Shown here: one piece after another, positions 1 through 11,467 of the stretch
How positions within the stretch are numbered: the stretch's first letter is position 1
Layout of the letters: each line of letters starts with the position of its first letter
Source of the DNA: Brachypterus glaber
Taxonomy: Eukaryota > Arthropoda > Insecta > Coleoptera > Kateretidae
Assembly (NCBI GenBank): GCA_958510825.1
Contig: OY294045.1
Coordinates: forward strand, 12,947,916 to 13,011,915
Length of the DNA: 64,000 nucleotides
Direction: 5' to 3'
Made by a program: the position numbers and the translations under genes
Notes under the pieces: generated by a model
Told to the model about the DNA's origin: nothing
What the model saw: only the letters and a program-made list of their open reading frames with translations
Database searches by the model: none

Positions 1-733
1 TATTGGTGAAGCAATTTTGAATTATATAAGAAAACCCGAGAAAAACAAGGTGCAGTTGCCGTATACTAAATTTTTTTTTCGCTTACCTCAGTGCGGCTCT
101 TCAGTAATGAATTCTTAAACTTAAATCCATTTTCAGTAGTGTGTTTTTAGCTTTACTGAAGAGTAAAATTAGGTATGTGTTTTTTTAATGAATATTAAAC
201 ACATATTCTTTAGTTATATAGTACAATTTTGATCCAAAGATTATCAATTTTATTATTATTTAAATAATTACAACATTTGTGTAAAATTTAATGAATATAT
301 ATTTATTAATAAACATTAATTTATTAATTTAATATTTTTTAACAGTAAACTTCAAATAAATAATTCAGTTATGTCAAAGTAACCTAGTTTTTAATTTTTA
401 AAATAATCCCATGTTAATCCATGAAAAAAATATAAAAATGACACGATTTTTTTTGAGGTTGTCCCGATATTTAATGCCACAACTGTACCTTGTAAACTAG
501 TGTTAATAATTCTTTTAGTGTATTGGTAGAAAAAAAGTATTTCATAAGTAGTATTTAATATTAATATTTAATGTACCTACCATGTGGCATTTTTTGTAAT
601 CTTACGATTTATGAGAAATTCCATTTTTTTTATCACGCAATATATCGACTAATAAACGATGGAATTTTTAATATAAGAATATAAATTGTTATTATAAATA
701 TACAATTTACTGATATTAAAAGTTTTTACTTAG
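1..733. other. AT-rich stretch, nothing recognised
   Basis: Low-complexity AT-rich sequence with many stops in all frames. I see no coding motif, RNA gene or clear repeat boundary. Confidence 0.5.
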
Positions 734-992
734 AAAATTACTTTTTGTATTTTGTCTTAATTTTTAACTTTAAATAAACAAGCCGTGAAGATATGTAATG
801 CTACGCATCCCATTATATACTATTAACAGTAAATGGTATATTGCATTTTAACAAATAAAAAAATTAAAAAAAAAACTTGATAAAAATTTTACAATTTTTT
901 TTATTTTCTTTATGAAAAAACGAAACATTTTTGAAAAAACTTTTTAAAAAAATTAAAATAAAGAAATAAAATAAAATATTTTTTTTAATAAA
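734..992 (+). repeat. 5' part of element A, first copy of a local direct duplication
   Basis: This segment is repeated in the same orientation at 1289-1545. Both include the phrase 'aagccgtgaagatat' followed by 'tgctacgcatcccatta' and then long A/T homopolymers. The shared sequence begins about 45 bp before the point where the dispersed copy at 30878 starts to match, so this is a local duplication of flank plus element. A palindromic MITE sits at its right edge. Confidence 0.6.
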
Positions 993-1226
993 GGGCTGTC
1001 CATATATTACGTAACGCAAATTGTACCAAAATTCATACACTTCATACCCCGGTTCTTGCGTTATTAAAGGCTGTAGAGATTTTATATTTTGGCTACCCCC
1101 CTGATACCCCCCTATTTGGGGGGTAGCCAAAATATGAAATCTCTACATCCTTTAATAACGCCAGAAACGAGGTATGAAGTGTATGAATTTTGGTACAATT
1201 TGCGTTACGTAATATATGGACAGCCC
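993..1226. mobile_element. Palindromic MITE (ACGTAACGC family, GGGCTGTCC ends)
   Basis: The left half reads as the reverse complement of the right half almost to the centre near 1108, where C-runs face G-runs. The ends are GGGCTGTCCATATATTACG and its complement. A copy with the same core but different ends lies at 38912-39153. No coding capacity: the ORFs that overlap it are mirror images of each other. The target duplication is not certain. It is a non-autonomous DNA transposon, superfamily unassigned. Confidence 0.8.
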
Positions 1227-1328
1227 CTAAGAGCATTTTTTTTTAATCAAAAACTTTTTGAAAAAAAAACGAAAAGTTTTTTTTTTTAATTACTTTCTGT
1301 ATTTTGTCTTAATTTTTAACTTTAAATA

Positions 1329-2060
1329 AACAAGCCGTGAAGATATTTAATGCTACGCATCCCATTATACACTATTCACAGTAAATGGTATATTGCATTT
1401 TCCCAAATATGAAAAATTAAAAAAAAAAAACTTGAAAAAAGTTTTACAATTTTTTTTTATTTTTTCTGTATGAAAAAACGAAAAATTTTTGAAAAAACTT
1501 TTTGAAAAATAAAACAAAAGAAATAAAAAAAAAAACATTTTCTTTAAAACAAAAAGTTTTTGAAATAAAATTGTCGATTTTTTTTTTCTTTTTGCGAAAA
1601 ACGAAAAGTATTATTTTTTTGTTATTTTTAAAATAAGTATAACCCCCTATAACTTTTTTGTTTTTGGGGGGATTACTTTCAAAATTAGTAGAATTTATCC
1701 TTATAATAAAACTAATTTTTCCTAAAAAAGTTACGTTAATCGGAATTTTATTTCAGCTTTTTTTTTATTTTTTTAAATACATTTTTTTTTTTGGGGAATT
1801 ACTTTCAAAAATAATAGGGATCTTCCCCTCGTAGAACTTGATTTTTTCCTGAAAATTTCAAGTCGAACGGATTATTCGTTCTTGAGTTATCGTGTTCACA
1901 AAAATCTTGAATCGGACAGACAGACAGACGGACATTTGAAAATAAAAGTTGCTTATTTTTTCATGAAACAAATTCATATCCAAGCATTTTTTGTCTAGGA
2001 CGGTTTTTGAAAATTTTGTAAAATTCAAAACTAACGTAAAAAAAATCTTGCGCAGGCGTG
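1329..2060 (+). mobile_element. Element A, copy 1 (GACA-tract element)
   Basis: It begins with 'caagccgtgaagatat', passes through A/T homopolymers, the phrase 'gagttatcgtgttcac', a (GACA)n tract at about 1916-1933, then 'tttttgtctaggac', and ends near 'gcgcaggcg'. Copies lie at 30878-31603 (+) and 53793-54391 (-). The terminal 'gcgc' motif forms a small hairpin in the second copy. No ORF. The body plan (short tandem repeat plus 3' hairpin) recalls non-autonomous Helitron-like (HINE/DINE) elements, but I cannot show the diagnostic ends. Confidence 0.65.
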
Positions 2061-2125
2061 AATAGTATATATACTATTATATAATAATATTATATATACT
2101 ATTATATATACTATTATATAATAAA
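2061..2125. repeat. TATATACTATTA-type AT microsatellite
   Basis: Repeated 'tatatactattata' words form a short imperfect AT array immediately after element A. It can fold back on itself. Confidence 0.6.
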
Positions 2126-2244
2126 TACCGGCTTTTAAAAAAAATGTCAATTTATCTTAATCAGACTATATTTTTTATCAAATATCTTTACTATATATAT
2201 ACCTAACTATATCCCAAAAGAATAAAAGACCAATTTACACAAGC

Positions 2245-2510
2245 CAAAACTATCGAAGCCACATGTGTGTGTGACCGGCCACCCCACGTGCAAAGGGGCG
2301 CGGTTGCCATGCCAACATGCACATATGATTACATACGTCCGGTGTACACCCCTAAAGCCCATTGGGTGGTTGGGTGGGTAACAAAGGGTCCCGGCCCGGC
2401 CCTGCATTCATTACCGAATGTTGTGGTAGGGTCTGAAACAATTGCAAAGGCGTATCTGCAATGACGGCCATGGAATTGCAGGGTTACAGGAGTTAAAGAG
2501 GAAAGGGGTT
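2245..2510. other. GC-richer, complex single-copy island
   Basis: About 260 bp that is clearly richer in G+C and more complex than its surroundings, including CACGTG, a run 'ggttgggtgggtaac' and several CpG-containing words. Short opposing ORFs overlap it but neither has recognisable protein features. It could be a host regulatory element, an unannotated exon or a GC-richer TE remnant. I see no repeat of it elsewhere in the window. Confidence 0.3.
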
Positions 2511-3640
2511 AATCAGTTAAAAATCATCATCATTCATAACAAGTCGATTTTTTCTACATTATTAATGAGTGATATGAGTACCGTTAGGTTTAAAATAAAC
2601 TCAAAAGTGAGGTTAATATAAATTTCAGTTTGTCAATGTTTTTTTTTTTTAAGTTTGTTGTGTTTTTAAAAGAAAGGTTATAATAATTTGTCACTGATTT
2701 TTTGATTTACTTAAAGTAAAGAAAAAGTTAAGGGACAGTTTTTCATTTTGCGCCTATTTTGGGTCCAACTGGTTAATGTTTGGTTTGGTGTAGTATCTAT
2801 ACAGGGTGTTCAGTAATTAAAAGTCAGTATTTGTGATTGTGCAATAAACTTGGCTACTAAAAAGCTATGGGTATTCAAAAACTTTAGGTAGTATTTTAGT
2901 ATCAACAGTAATCAAAATTGTAACTAAATAACTTAAGAACTTGTAGATATTTGCATATATAATTAGGGAATAGAACTAAGTAATACGAATACAATTTATT
3001 AGTATTTAATAGTCAAAAGTAGCATGTATCTGTACCTGACTAAATTTGTTTGGTAATTATTGCTAAAATAGTTTTTTTAGTGTATGTTCTATAGTGTTTT
3101 ACATAACATAAATTTAAATATATTTTTTCAACCGTATTGCTATAGAAATTAATTATTATTATTTTTTTTAAATTATAAATCATAATTTTATTATATGTCA
3201 ATATTAATTGGTAACTCATATATCATATTTTTTAATATTTATTTCAAAACAAATATATTTTTTTATAAAACCATTTCATTATTTTTATTATTCAACATCA
3301 AGTAAACCTACTTAAATATGCATGACATTAATTAATGGAATCGGCAGTAAAGGAAAAGTTTCTAGAAATTCGCATAAAAATTAACCCATTAAGGACTACC
3401 GTCTAAAAAATCACACAGATTACAGATTTTTGTAAGGAGTATTTTAAATTAGTTTCCAGTTTATTAATTTATGGCTTAGCACATGCAAAATGTATGGTCT
3501 TCTAGTTCTAGTAAGTGAATTGTTTACAGTTTGTTAATAATCTCGTTTAACAAGCGAAAAACTGTTTTTTTTTTGCATTTTTTTTTACTAAAAATGACTT
3601 ATTTGGACTAATAATAGTAATATCTAATAAATATTTCATA
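2511..3640. other. AT-rich intergenic, one lone TIR-like end
   Basis: No gene seen. Near 2800 a TA-preceded 'cagggtgttcagtaatt' resembles the termini of the foldback elements at 24460 and 35878. No matching inverted end was found nearby, so it is probably a solo remnant. Confidence 0.4.
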
Positions 3641-4376
3641 CAGTGAAGTCCAAAAGTCACCCCCCCTTTTAACTTTTGAACGAGTTAAGATATCGACTTA
3701 AAATTTAGAACTCTTAAATAAGACAACTTAAACTATCTTTTAGCATATATTTGATATTTTCAGCTCTTAAAATGTGGGCAGGGGGGCATGGGGGACTTTT
3801 TTTTTAAAGGAAAGGGAGGTCGTGTGATACATCATTTTAAAGCTTATAAAATTCTCTATTTAAACTAACATTTTAATTTTTTTTTAAAAATGTTTTTTAA
3901 GGTTTCGATTTTTCAATTTTTTGTGCCAAAACATTCGATTTTTTAAGTTTTTTTTATAAATTTTTATTTATATCAACTAAAATTAGTTTAAAAGTATAAT
4001 TAATATTTTTTAATGATGAAATTAGGCATTTTTAAAAAATTATTTGTTTTTTTAGAGGAATTTTGACATTAATACCCATTTTCAACCCCATTTTAAACCC
4101 AAAAAATTTGGACTTTTTAAATTTAAAAATATGGAGTTAAATGGAGAATTTTATAAGCTTTAAAATGATGTATTACACGACCCCCCTTTCCGTTTAAAAA
4201 ATGTTCCCCCATGCCCCCCTGCCCACATTTTAAGAGACGAAAGTATTAAATATTTATTTATTTAGCATATATATGCTAAAAGATAGTTTAAGTTGTCTTA
4301 TTTAAAAGTTCCAAATTTGAAGTCGATATCTCAACTGGTTCAAAAGTTGAGGGGGGGTGACTTTTGGACCGCTCTG
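3641..4376. mobile_element. Foldback element F, copy 1
   Basis: A 736-bp palindrome. The left end is CAGTGAAGTCCAAAAGTCAC and the right end is the complement of CAGAGCGGTCCAAAAGTCAC, with TA on both sides. This suits a Tc1/mariner-type target duplication. Both arms carry 'actatcttttagcatat' and 'cttaaaatgtgggcag' in mirrored order. No coding capacity. Full copies lie at 34220-34942 and 39511-40206. Copies with a different terminal module lie at 13618 and 51735. Confidence 0.85.
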
Positions 4377-4892
4377 TATATTATACAATAAATTCACATT
4401 AATGTGTTAAACACTGTTTAAAATGTTCTGAATATATTTACACTTTTGTATTTGAAGCAATTATAATTATATTATTTTATCATTTAATTTTCGAAATAAT
4501 AATTTACATATAACTTGATATTTAATTGTGTATTTATTTCTATGTAAAATTGCTTGAAACTCAATCATGTCAAAATATTAAAATCATTTATAGAACATTT
4601 AAGAAAAAAATAAATATACGATAAATTTTAACTTTAACACAAAAATTTAAATTATATATTTAACTTTTACTTATAGTCCAGTTAAGTTATAAATGCTAAT
4701 TGCAAAAAATGAACACGTGCTGATATTTGAAAGGGTAATAGTGAATGGTAACAGAACACTCCTGTTAGTTTTTCACCGGGTGATTTGCATATGGGGTGTC
4801 CGCTATCTTGAATTTTAGGGGTGGGGTGCTTAATATGCATCTTACGATAAAAATTCATATAACCAATTTGGTTAAGAAGGAGTTTTCCAATA
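4377..4892. other. AT-rich intergenic, nothing recognised
   Basis: No coding motif or repeat boundary was seen. The short minus-strand ORF at 4682-4909 has no family features. Confidence 0.4.
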
Positions 4893-5318
4893 ATTTTTGT
4901 TTGGATCATTTTTTTAATATATTAATAACAATCGAGTTAATTCAAAAATAGCCATGTTGGAGGTGAAATTGTTTTTGTCTATTTTTCAGCCAAATTATTG
5001 ATCGGACGATAAAAGTGGTTATGAGCAAACTTGTAACTCTTGAAATTCTCTATAAGTTTCATATATTATAAATTTTCATAGGTACTTTGGTACGGTTACA
5101 GAGGGCGCAACTCGCGCTGTAACCGTAAGAAAATACTTATAAAACTTATAGAGAATTTCAAGAGCTTTAAGTTCGCTTATAGTCTTATAGCTTTTATCCT
5201 CCAATGAATAATTCGGTTGAAAAATCGAAAAAACCAATTTCACCCCCAACATGGCCATTCTTGAATATTTAAAACTCGATTGTTATTAATATATTTAAAA
5301 AATGTTTCAAACAAAAAT
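4893..5318. mobile_element. Palindromic element, 426 bp
   Basis: Mirrored arms run from 'atttttgttt' at the left to its complement at 5318. They carry 'taatatattaataacaatcg', 'atggcca' and 'aaattctctataag' in reverse order on the two sides. The centre near 5112 is GC-rich (around 'gcgcaactcgcgc'). It is a hairpin MITE of unknown superfamily with no second copy in the window. The arms have diverged moderately, so it is not very young. Confidence 0.75.
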
Positions 5319-5763
5319 GAAAAATGATGATAAGTACCAAATTGTCTAAATATTAAAATTATTTATTAAATGGTAATTTAGAAATAGCATTACAGAATAT
5401 AATATATTCTTTACATTCTATATATTATTGTATAAATCATAATAATATTTTAGAATTGATAGCATAAAAACTCAATGTTTTTAATATATCTAAGGTATTT
5501 TTTTACTGTGTAATTTTATACGTAGCCATGATTCACCATATTATATTTAAATGCAAGATCAATTCGAATATTGATTTTTTAGCCATAGTGAGTGAGGGTG
5601 GTGATATAGGGTAAATATTTTAGTTACCCTACGAAGTATTACTTCTTTTATATTCTGTTATAAAATGGTGCTTCTTGCATAGAAAATGCACTAAAATAAA
5701 AGTCTTAGTAATATTAATAAAATAAATATAATTTTGAGCTGATAAATGTTTTTAATTTTAACA
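5319..5763. other. AT-rich intergenic, nothing recognised
   Basis: No gene, RNA or repeat edge was seen. Confidence 0.4.
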
Positions 5764-6408
5764 AAGAATAGTATATTCTATAACTAGTACGGAATAGACA
5801 ATATTCCGCGCGGAATGATTATTCCATACGTGTTGTAGACTATACTTTTTCTTCGACTGCAAATATGAAACACTGTATGGCTTTAAACTGCGGACAAGGT
5901 TAAAAACAATGTTTTTTGTGACTCGACATTGTAAATGCAACAAAACACATATGTTTAAATAAAGCAATTAATGTTGTTTAATAATTTTATCAAATCAGTA
6001 CTTAAAAAAGATTTTAATTTAATTTTAGCACATATTTAAAAAATATACTGCAAAAATTGAAGGATGTGTCAGATTGTTGTGACAGATATGAGGTTTAAAT
6101 ATATAACAATAGATGGAGCAGTTTTAATTTTTTGAACTAAATTGGTAACATACTAGTCAAATATTGAGAAAAACTAATAAACTGTAAGTAATTTTAACCC
6201 AAAACTTTAAATTGCATTAAATTATTCAATATTTCATAGCAAAATAAATATATTTTTGCTAGTTTTGCTACAGTTTTTTTTTGCTTTTATAAACAAGAGA
6301 TGGCACTTGATACGGAATATTTAAACCTTATCCAGAGCTAGAATGGATTCATTCTGTGTTTGAAAAGTGTGTATATTTGCTTACATTCTAAAGCAGTCGT
6401 AGAAAAAT
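5764..6408 (+). repeat. Dispersed direct repeat R1, copy 1
   Basis: About 645 bp matching 10397-11083 in the same orientation. It starts around 'aatagtatattctata', includes 'cttcgactgcaaatatg' and 'aaactgcggacaagg', and ends near 'aaagcagtcgtagaaa'. Short ORFs in both copies are not conserved as protein. It may be a non-autonomous TE. The first about 90 bp differ between copies, which have different GC-rich inserts. Confidence 0.7.
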
Positions 6409-6958
6409 TTTAATTTAATGCTTAAAATGTATTAGAATCATTAAATATTTCATCGTATAGGCTGATACCAATGTAGACTACATGGTTTCGGGCTTCTTGA
6501 TTGGTGGAAAAATATTTTATTTTTGTATAAAATTAAAAAATCATCTCCTTATAAGAATAATGTTAAATTTCGTTAATATAATGCATTTATTAATGGAGAC
6601 AGTGAATTTTAAGCATCAATGCAATAAATACGAATATCGGATCAAAATTAATGACATCCTTTTTTTTTCGGTGTATAGATATAGTATTAAAAATGATATA
6701 AATGTATATTTAATAGTTTATTTAATTTTTGATTTTAATTTAAATTAAACTTTAATTTTTTGATCAACAAGCAAATTGATATAAAAAAAGTAAATTAATT
6801 ACTTATACATGTATAAAAACCTAGGACTGTAGGCCTGTATTAAAAAAAAAAGTTGTTTGGTTTGATTCTTGTGATTTTTATGGTTTTTTATTTTCTTCCA
6901 TCATGTCAATTTTTTTTTCCAATTTTCTTTGGATAAAACAAGCCTTAGTTTTTATTAT
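6409..6958. other. AT-rich intergenic, nothing recognised
   Basis: The 88-codon ORF at 6482-6748 is AT-driven and has no family motif. I do not call it a gene. Confidence 0.4.
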
Positions 6959-7295
6959 TTTTTATCCAATTCATACAGATAATAAGACAATTACCAGCTT
7001 TATTTTAAATAGATAAACTCAATAATAACCCCCGCGTGGCTTTTACTTTATTGAGTGGATAATTATTTATCTTACCCACACAACTGTCACTTGTCAAATT
7101 ATTTTCTTGTAAATGTCATTAAAATTTTAATTAAAAATATGAATTCCTAAGCTATTTATTGGATAAAACCTTGTATGGCACTCATGGGTAAACCGATATT
7201 GCCCTCTCGAAAATTACCCTGCTTGGTTGACGGCTCGCAGGTTAATTTTCTCATGGGCAATATCTTATTTTACCCATTAGTACCATAAATAACTA
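6959..7295 (+). mobile_element. Element Z, copy 1 (about 337 bp)
   Basis: It runs from 'ttttatccaattcatacag' to 'taccataaataacta'. A reverse-oriented copy at 36345-36680 interrupts a foldback element, which fixes the boundaries. The 3' half folds on itself: 'gggcaatatc' and its complement flank 'ggttaattttc' words. A third copy is cut by the assembly gap at 18339. No coding capacity. Confidence 0.75.
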
Positions 7296-7860
7296 TTAAA
7301 ATTTGCAGAATGATAAAAAATAGAGTTCATATTAAAGTCCAAATCAGCATATGTACTGAAAATCACTTAAATTTATTATTAGAAAACATACAGCTCCTAA
7401 AGAAACCTGTTTAATTACTTAAAATAGGTGTATAAAGTGCTAATTTTTTTGATTTTCAATTTTACTTTGAAATAGGTTCCGACATGATAAAAAAATGAAA
7501 GGGATTTTCGAAATCAGCGTACCAAAAACTGTAAGATTCAGTTGTAAGAATCCAAACTAATTTTAATAACATTCATTTCGCAGGCCTGTAAATTCTCAAA
7601 GTATCCATTAAAAACCAAAAAAAAAAAAATCGAGAAAAATTGGGGAGTCTCTATAAATAGTGTAGGTATTGAAAAATACTAAGCATCACATATATTTACT
7701 CGTTTTACTCTTCTGCTGTTACATTGCCAAGTGTGCAAGATTTTTAATTAATAAATTTCTAAAGAAGGTAATTGGTAGGTGTTTTAAAATCATTTATATG
7801 CAATTATGTTTTTTTTTCAGAATATTTAAAAAATACTTGTTTTATTGCATTTATGGTATT
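7296..7860. other. AT-rich intergenic, nothing recognised
   Basis: Contains A and T homopolymers. The ORF at 7669-7875 has no recognisable features. Confidence 0.35.
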
Positions 7861-8240
7861 TTACGACTCTTATAAGCTCATAATCACACGCATTTTGCAT
7901 GTTCTTATAGGTCCATAAGAGGTCTGTACTTTTTGTTCTGGGTTGGCAACAGACCTGGCCTATCGCTTGAAGTTTTCCGTGCAAATGTCAATGTCGCTTT
8001 AAAGTTGAATTTTCTACAAAATTTTCTGTTTAGGTTATTTTTACCATGTTAAAATTGTGGCTTGGTTAATTGCAGTAAAAAAGAGAAGAGATGACTATAA
8101 AATATATCAAAATATCATTCGTTCCTAGAATTTTAAACATGGTGTAAACTGTAATGCCAATTCAAAACAAAAATCCCTAAATCCGTCATCAATTTAAATG
8201 TAAGTTTTTTTTAAATTTTAGAGCAAAATAGAAAAAATTG
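7861..8240 (+). repeat. Tandem-type duplication, unit 1
   Basis: Begins 'acgactcttataagctcat' and includes 'cacacgcattttgc' and 'ggttggcaacagacc'. It closely matches 8343-8717 in the same orientation. The roughly 100 bp between the units, containing 'ctaaaccgcaagcggc', is not repeated. The units differ by scattered substitutions and one indel in the middle. Confidence 0.75.
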
Positions 8241-8342
8241 TATAAAGCACTCGTTTTATAAAACGTTTTTAGAGCACTAAACCGCAAGCGGCAAGCTAAA
8301 AACGTATGTTATGAAACTAGTACTTTAATATACTATTTTCTA

Positions 8343-8717
8343 TTTTGCGACTCTTATGAGCTCATAATCACACGCATTTTGCGTGTTCTTATAGGCCCAT
8401 AACAGGTCTGTACTTTTTTTTCTGTTGGGTTGGCAACATACAAAAGCCTATCTCTTGACGTTTTGCGTGAAAATGTCAATGTCGATTTAAAGTTTAATTT
8501 TTTACAAAATTTTGTCTTTGGGTTATTTTTTACCGTGTTAAAATTGTGAACTGGTTAATTGCAGTGAAAAAAAAATATATCAATACATCATTTGTTCTTA
8601 GAATTTTAAACATAGTGTAAACTGTAATGCTAACCCAAAACAAAAATCCCTAAATCAGTCATCAATTTAAATGTAAGTTTTTTAAATTTTAGAGCAAAAT
8701 AGAAAAAATTGTATACT
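8343..8717 (+). repeat. Tandem-type duplication, unit 2
   Basis: Second copy of the unit at 7861-8240, ending in the same 'gagcaaaatagaaaaaattg' phrase. No protein is conserved across the two copies, so this is noncoding duplicated sequence or a TE body. Confidence 0.75.
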
Positions 8718-8896
8718 ATAAGGAAACTTAACTTTTAACTTGCAAACAACTTATTGCTTCTACGGGATTTACCGGAAGTGCTGCCAACTGTCATATTTTT
8801 TTAATATCTAACTGCCTTAAATTTTTGGAATCTGCACACTTTTTTAAAGACATTAATACCTAACGACAAAAAAGGTCCTCACCTCTAAAAATAGCT

Positions 8897-9029
8897 TTAT
8901 CCCCTAACGGAAAATTCTGATTCTCGCCTTTACGAACTTCCTACCTATACCGCTCCGATTTTACTGACAAAAAATAAAAAAGGTGTTCGATTCTACAAAT
9001 TTCTTAACTCCGCCATTAATAATTATTAA
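8897..9029 (+). pseudogene. Short C-terminal coding fragment, copy 1 (unknown family)
   Basis: Read from ctt at about 8897, this encodes LYPLTENSDSRLYELPTYT, then APILLTKNKKG, and ends NSAINNY-stop. The same peptide, with substitutions but the same stop, is encoded at 9361-9501. Upstream of LYPL the frame is closed by stops. The two copies keep frame and stop while differing in DNA, which suggests they were copied from a once-coding sequence. I do not recognise the family. A retroelement or transposase C-terminus is possible. Confidence 0.45.
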
Positions 9030-9264
9030 CTTTTTAAATGTCAAATTTAATTTTAATTTAATTAAAAAAAAAAATTAAATGAAAGTTCAAACGTCTTGTT
9101 TTAGACATTAGTAAAGTAGGCGTGTGAATGGTCGTGATTATATTGAGTATCATGGGTAGTACCTATGCTATAGAGTCTCATAGAAAAAACTCCGTGTTGT
9201 GATGTCAGGAAAAACTTGAAGAAGAAAATTTATTTAAAAACGGCAGCCTGAGCGTTTTAAATTT

Positions 9265-9501
9265 TTGTCAAAAACTGTTTGGAATCGTCCCAAAAACAAC
9301 CTAAATCAAAAAATTCGGGGTGGTTTGACTTATCATTTAAAATTTTTAAGGCCCGACGTGCTTTATCCACTGACGGAATATTCTGATTCTCGCCTTTGCG
9401 AACTTTCTAGCTATACCGCTCCGATTTTAAATTTACTGACAAAAAATAAAAAAGGTGTTTGCCTCTACAAATTTCTGAACTCTGCCATTAATAATTATTA
9501 A
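9265..9501 (+). pseudogene. Short C-terminal coding fragment, copy 2 (78 codons)
   Basis: The open frame ends with LYPLTEYSDSRLCELSSYT, then APILNLLTKNKKG, and NSAINNY-stop. It matches the copy at 8897-9029 over the last 45 or so residues, with a two-residue difference in length. The N-terminal half (KTVWNRPKNNLN and on) has no counterpart there. The length is far below any transposase or RT, so this is at best a fragment. No domain can be assigned. Confidence 0.4.
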
Positions 9502-9504
9502 CTG

Positions 9505-10396
9505 TTATTATAATAGTTTATATTCGGTTAATTATATATACTATAATGTATGGTTACCCATACATTAAAAAAATATCTATATATTCATATGGCGTTTCCT
9601 GTATTATTGTTTATTAAATGACATTTGTTGGAAGAAGAAAAAGTGTTAAGGTAACCGACTGTGTAATTATAAAGTAGGATTCCTAAACAGGCCTGTGATG
9701 AAAATCAAGGGTGTCTGGCAAGGGTTAAAAAGCCGATAGGCAGATGTGCTTTAACTTCCTTTGTAATAGACAATGAAAAATTTAAATTAGAACAACCTTA
9801 AGAATATTAAAATTTTTCTACAATTTTTTGAACAATTGTATATTATACATAAAAAAGTTCAGAATTTTTTTTAATTTTAGGAGTAGGTATGTTAAAGATA
9901 AAATTGAGAATTGAGAATTGAGAATATCCAGAAAACTTTTAAATACAAAAAAATATTGTTAACAGTTTTCTCAGGAATGGAAAAATAAGCAATTTACTCT
10001 AAACATATTCGGAATCAGCTCAAAAAATACTATCGGAATGGTCTAATAAAACATTTTCACTGTTGAACATTATTTTATTATTATTTAACATTATTTACCA
10101 AAAATAAGATTTCTGCATTTAGCTATGAGTGCTTCGATATTAATAATACTTAATATAATATAACTAGGTATTATATTTTAAATCTATAATCTGTATACCT
10201 TCTTTTGCCAGGATCCATAGTGAGATTTGTCTGTAGAGCTACTTTATCTCATTAATCTTTAAGGTACGCCGTTAGCAGACAGACCTACAGACAAAAGGTT
10301 TTTTTGCATATAAAATGTCAAGAAATAAAACAAAACAATTTTTTGATCAACGCAAAACTTTCTCACTCATCTGATCGGGACAGTGGCAAAACGGTG
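9505..10396. other. AT-rich intergenic with one short inverted repeat
   Basis: No gene seen. TTTGTCTGTAG at about 10226 is mirrored by CTACAGACAAA at about 10290, giving an 11-bp stem with a loop of roughly 55 bp. It may be a degraded MITE. Confidence 0.4.
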
Positions 10397-11083
10397 AATA
10401 AAATAGTATATTCTATAAGTAGGATAGAAAAAGTTTGTCATACAAGCCGGCAGGCGAGTATTACAATCCCGCGAGCGCGGAATGACTATTCCATACGTGT
10501 TGTAGACTATACTTTTTCTTCGACTGCAAATATGAAACACTGTATCGCTTTAAACTGCGGACAAGGTTAAAAACAATGTTTTTTGTGACTCAACATTGTA
10601 AATGCAACAAAACACATATTTTTAAATAAAGCAATTAATGTTATTTAATAATTTTATCAAATCGGTACTTAAAAAAGATTTTTATTTAATTTTAGCACCT
10701 ATTTACAAATTATAATGCAAAAATTGAAGGTTATGTCAGATTGTTGTGACAGATATCAGGTTTTAACAATAGATGGAGCAGTTTTAATTTTTTGAACTAA
10801 ACTGATAAAAAACTGGTCAAATATTAAAAAAAAAAACTAATAAACGATGTAATTTTACAGCAAAACTTTAAATTGCATAAAATTATTCAATATTTTATGG
10901 TAAAATATATATATTTTTGCTAATTTTGCTAGCTTTCATTACTTTTATAAACAAAAGATGGCACTACATGTGCCACATTCTAACACTTGATACGGAATAT
11001 TCATACCGTATCTAAAGCTAGAATGGATTTATTCTGTGTTTGAAAAGTGTGTGTATTTGCTTACATTCTAAAGCAGTCGTAGA
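10397..11083 (+). repeat. Dispersed direct repeat R1, copy 2
   Basis: Matches 5764-6408 over most of its length and ends at the same 'aaagcagtcgtagaaa' phrase. It carries an extra GC-rich stretch around 10440-10480 ('caagccggcaggcgag') that copy 1 lacks. The LINE at 11104 begins within about 20 bp of its right edge. Confidence 0.7.
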
Positions 11084-11119
11084 AAAAAATTATACCTTAT
11101 TTTTATTTAGGATGTATGA

Positions 11120-11467
11120 TTTTCTTGGATTTACTCGAAATATCATCCAAGACTTCCTCCAGTTTATTTAACTGAATTCCTTAGTAAAAAGTCATCTTTA
11201 TTGCCCGAAAATCTTTTCGATGTCAATAGCTTAAACAGTCATTTCATTAACTCTATTCCTAAGCTGGACAAAGATGAGGACACTGTTTCTTTTTATAAAA
11301 ACAATACTAAAATTCCTAATAGTCCACAATTGCATTTTGAAGAAGTACCTGAAATTGATATTTTAAAAATTATTGATAACATCAAAAGTAAAGCTATGGG
11401 TTGCGATGAAATCAACATTTTAACAATTAAGTTGTGTGTGCCTTATCTTTTGCCATTACACATGTAA
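11120..11467 (+). pseudogene. LINE ORF2 fragment upstream of RT
   Basis: The open frame reads NLFDVNSLNSHFINSIPKLD and ends AMGCDEINILTIKLC, the linker-to-RT region typical of LINE ORF2 just before RT block 1 (compare 'KSSGPDGI' in relatives). It overlaps the next segment in another frame, so a frameshift lies at about 11430-11460. No independent gene is implied. Confidence 0.7.

Noticed and set aside
864..1289. Two opposing ORFs with similar N-termini (MATPxIxxYxGGSQN)
   Set aside because: They are the two arms of the palindromic MITE read on opposite strands, so the resemblance is a consequence of the inverted repeat.
2207..2464. Opposing 65-66-codon ORFs in the GC-richer island
   Set aside because: They overlap on opposite strands and have no recognisable motif or splice context. 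I kept the island only as a compositional feature.
6482..6748. 88-codon ORF as a small host gene
   Set aside because: Composition follows the AT-rich background. No signal peptide with a clear boundary, no conserved motif and no neighbouring gene context.
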